NCBI GenBank assembly: GCA_905221605.1
Contig: CAJNDS010000395.1
Location: 62,001-126,000 of the forward strand
Direction: 5' to 3'
DNA: 64,000 nucleotides
DNA from: Symbiodinium natans
Taxonomy: Eukaryota > Sar > Dinophyceae > Suessiales > Symbiodiniaceae
The stretch's first letter is position 1; each line of letters starts with the position of its first letter. Of this stretch, positions 60,578-64,000 are shown piece after piece. The position numbers and the translations under genes are program-made. The notes beneath the pieces are model-generated. The model had not been told where the DNA came from. It worked only from the letters and a program-made list of their open reading frames with translations, and did not search any database.

Positions 60578-63500
60578 CTGCACACTGGGGACCGAGAAGA
60601 ACCGAAACCCTGGATTCGGGCCGAAGCAGACAGAGCCAGCTGCCTAACCGGGCCTGTGACTCAGGCAAGCATGGCAAGCCGAACAGCGAGGTGTCCTTGG
60701 AACCCCGGGCTCGCCCTGCTGGGGCTGGCGGGTTTGCATCACCGAGCACACATCCTCAGCCGAACAAGCAAGATAACAATTGAGGAGTGGCGCGGAGAGC
60801 ATGGTGGAGCAGCTCCTAGCCTGCTTCTAACAGCTGAATGCAGTCAAGAATCCTCGTCAACCGTGGCTTCACCCTCTATGGCTGCACCGGAGGCTACTCG
60901 CAGGCAGTAGCAGCATCCTTCGCGACAGATCACTCTCAACTGGTTAGACTTTGTTTCAATCCTATCTGACCCGCTCCTGCCACACGAACGAGCCACCGGA
61001 GCATCGCTCAAGCACGCGAGCTGCGACCTAGGCTAAGACAGATGAGCTGGTGTCCCAGAGACACTCCTGCTGGACTTACGGTCCCGCGTTCGCATCACAC
61101 TGCATCCAACAAGAAGGGCTGCAAAATGGCGAGGTTTCAAAACCAAGCAGCATCTGCCACCAAGCATGGCCTTGGCAATGCGAACACACACTTTTCTGTG
61201 TCTTGAACCATGGATGCAATGCTTGGGTTACATGGAATGGGGCGCTTGCCAACAAACTCCCCACGGAGGTCTACTCGTGATCATGCAGGTACTGTATCCT
61301 ACCATATCTACACAAAGACTCCCAGACAGGCTCACATGTCGGTGGCCCAAACCCCCGGTTGCTGGGAGGGGACCCCCAACCCCGACCGCCCCTGTCACAA
61401 AACCTTGTCTCGAAAGAAGAAAGTACGCTGAGGGAGCTGCAGAAGCGCTCTTGAAAAGGTTCGGTCTCGAAGCCGCGCCGAACGCGGCTTGGGCCAAGAG
61501 TTGCGACATTCGAGGATGCAAAACTCAACTTCCCGAATCAGGCCCACAGCTCAAGAGCTCCAATATTCTAGCGTCACTACAGGCTGGACGCAAATATCTC
61601 CCACTTGGATATAGAATCATCTACTCTATTCTACTCTCCAACATGAAGCCCCGAGGCCAAATCAAGTGTGCAAGCATAATTACGCCATACCTCAAGGCTA
61701 AAGGTGCCCTCAACTTGAACAACCCTCGATGTGCATGAGACAGTCTTCTCACGCCAGGGATATACGAGTCTCGGTCAAAGCATGAGGTGCTTGCCTCCTA
61801 AGTGCTAAGAGGCTAAGACGGGGACGCTATCTGACTGTGTCTCTTCAGACGCTGAGTCGCTGCGCAAGCGACCTCAGCCCTGGCCTGGCCTCCTCACACC
61901 GAAAATTATATATATATATAGATATATATATATACATATTTATATTTGTATATATGTTTATGTATGTCTATGCTGATGCTCACGAGCAAGGCCACCTTTG
62001 TAGCGTCCCGGGTATGTGCTTTCTCTGCTATCACGGCACACAGCCATGAACTGGCAGCGGGCATCCAGCTGCAGCTCTGCTCAGGCACTCAAGGATTCTG
62101 CTCAATGCTCGCGCTAGTGGCATCAAGAACTTTGAGAACAAGACTTCGGCACTAAGTGGCAAGATCCGTCAACTCCAAGCCCTACATTGCCCTACATCTA
62201 AACCACGACACAAGAGGAGAGCGCCCTGCACTGCGGATGCCGGTTCATTAACGACTCAGCCGCGCAGCGACTCATTCGCCTGCAAGTGCTGAAGCTGTCA
62301 CAACACCATGAAGAAAGGGGACCTCGATGGATCTACACAGACATCGAAACCTACCAACACCCAGTGCCCGAGTCTCACTTGACCGTACTACATTAGGACC
62401 ATGCTGCTTTCCCATGAATGTCCGGGGAATGTGTGCACTGCGAGCCCGGCCACTGCTCACTCGTAAATCCACTTTGTCTCGTTGGTGGAGATATTTCGCC
62501 AGTAGAACTTGCCTCGGCGTTTCGTGCAACTTGCGCGTGTTGCAGTCCAGAGAATGCATAGTCCCAAGATTCGCGAAGCTTGGGGGTGCATTGGCTGCTT
62601 TTGGGCACATTACCACCCTCCAGGGAGCCTACAACCCTAAACCCTAAACCCTACACCCTAAACCCAGCAGCATTAAGGCATCCGCCAGGGTGGCTCGAAG
62701 ATTCCTCGTCAGCCGCTGCTGGGTGCAGGACACGCACTTTAGTCAAGAAGCAAGTCCCGGCATAGTTTTTCGCTGTACATACTAATTACTAGTCTCTATC
62801 CGCGCCCGCAGGTTTGTTCCCAGAAGCAGGCAAAGCGGGAAACCTTCGGCAAAATCCAAAATCCACCAACCAACCATTGTCATACCGTCATAATTACAAC
62901 CAAAGATCGGACTAACATCAGCGGCAGCTGCGTAAATTGATCATTTTGGGCCCAGGAGACCAGGAGGCACAGCAGTCTTCTCAAAAAAAGAGACATGCCG
63001 ATGGCCGCAAACTACACTACTATTGACTACGTAATGTCTGTGACATCTGTGATGTGGGAACTTACGAAAATAAGGGACCCCTATAATGGACCCCCAAAAA
63101 ATAGGATTCCCTGATAATAATGACCTCAATAAGGTACCCCTATTTTCGGAAACCCCCACATAGGTGGAGGGGGTTCTTAAACCACTACATGATGCCACCG
63201 AGAGTCATGTCTCTCCCACTCATCGTTTGGCTTTGGCTCATCTGTTGGTTTTGGCCGCTCCCACTGCGTCTCCTACACATGGAGGAGGAACAGCTTGTAC
63301 GCCATCACTGATTTCAGATGCATCGCGTGCGGTCAGAACTCTAAGATAAGATATGAGTTCGATGCAGGACCGAGCCTCCGTCTTTGTGTTCCTGTAATAG
63401 GACCTGGCATGAGAATTCAGAGCACGACAGCTTCCATGCCGCTCATGTCGAACCAGAGGAGGCCAATAAGTAGAGGCCAGGAACATGCTCAACACTGCCC

Positions 63501-64000
63501 CCCTCGTCTGCACACGCACACACACAGAGACGCACACACATCTATAGATCATCATGTCAACCATGTTGCCAAGCTATCCAAAGCTAGGTCCTCATGCGTA
63601 GTGAACGTGCCGGAAGCACTTTCCCGGGTACTTCGTGGATGGGAGCAGTTCCCATCCATCAGGGAGTGGCCCGAGGTTGTCCTAGCGTCAACACTGCACC
63701 CTGCAACGTGGCTACTCTACATGTACCACTCATGTACCACTATCTCCTGGCATCTTGCAACCAAAGAGCCGGTTTATCCTAGGTTCAAGCCCAAAGCCGG
63801 TGAATAGATGGATTTGCGATGATACCAACAATGGCACAGGGCTGACAGCCACTTTCATGGCTGACTTGGCAAGCTCAATCCTGCTATACTGGGGCTACTC
63901 GTGAATCGGGGTGGGGGGGCTCCAACCGACCGAGAACTTACACCTGCCGCTACACTGCTACTTTTTGCATGTGCTACTTGTACTACTTCTGACTTTCTGT
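60578..64000. other. Host DNA, upstream of gene copy 2
   Basis: No confident exon recognised, though upstream exons of copy 2 are expected here. Contains a TA-rich stretch at 61907-61975 and a CCCTAAA tract at 62628-62665. Confidence 0.5.
63051..63164. repeat. Fold-back (MITE-like) element with ~30-bp inverted ends
   Basis: Left end 63051-63081 and right end 63132-63164 pair imperfectly; both contain TGTGGG and CGAAAATA. Similar sequences translate to VPYFRKPPH-like peptides that I recall as common spurious predictions in dinoflagellate genomes; that link is from memory and unverified. Confidence 0.6.

Overview
The window looks like nuclear DNA of a protist alga, most likely a dinoflagellate. 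It is GC-rich and gene-poor, strewn with short interstitial arrays of the plant/alveolate telomere unit (TTTAGGG/CCCTAAA), long poly-C/poly-G runs and small fold-back elements. Host exons are short; almost all acceptors read AG|G, and one conserved exon pair uses GC donors. A DIRS-type retrotransposon is present. The host assignment is inference; no rRNA, tRNA or spliced-leader gene was seen to settle it.

Layout. 1-16464: host DNA with telomere-like arrays, one fold-back element and a single plausible host ORF (15060-15455, minus). 16465-23244: a 6.8 kb DIRS/PAT-like tyrosine-recombinase retrotransposon on the minus strand. Its layout is A1-ORFs-B1-A2-B2 and the two 264-bp B repeats read as identical. 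Its gag is frameshifted and its recombinase end is damaged, but a 938-codon methyltransferase-like/RT/RNase H frame is intact. 23245-27519: AT-rich and telomere-like patches, one weak exon and a 63-bp minisatellite.

27526-48301: an AT-rich, gene-dense 20.8 kb integrated DNA virus of the Polinton-like virus (PLV) / Maverick class. It is bounded by ~0.75 kb terminal inverted repeats and a short target duplication (ATATG, up to TATATGA). It carries a retroviral-type integrase, a ~1300-residue replication protein (Cys/His protease-like region, divergent family B polymerase, SF1 helicase, HNH-like zinc end), an A32-type packaging ATPase, major and minor capsid proteins, a long fibre with a C-terminal S74 chaperone, a class-3 lipase-like enzyme, three GIY-YIG endonucleases and several zinc-ribbon/C2H2 proteins. 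All main frames are open, so the insertion looks recent or still competent. Several polymerase, capsid and packaging genes carry TCTA in an AT-rich setting 9-28 nt before the ATG, resembling the late promoter of mimivirus relatives and their virophages. A 462-bp array runs in one unbroken 22-bp register through three unrelated unit sequences (9+3+9).

48302-64000: host DNA again. On the minus strand I find two tandem, diverged copies of an intron-rich membrane-protein gene (about 49319-53107 and 56938-60577). Nine short exons match in the same order in both copies. In the first copy several introns contain telomere-like arrays that the matching introns of the second lack. A fold-back element lies near the right end.
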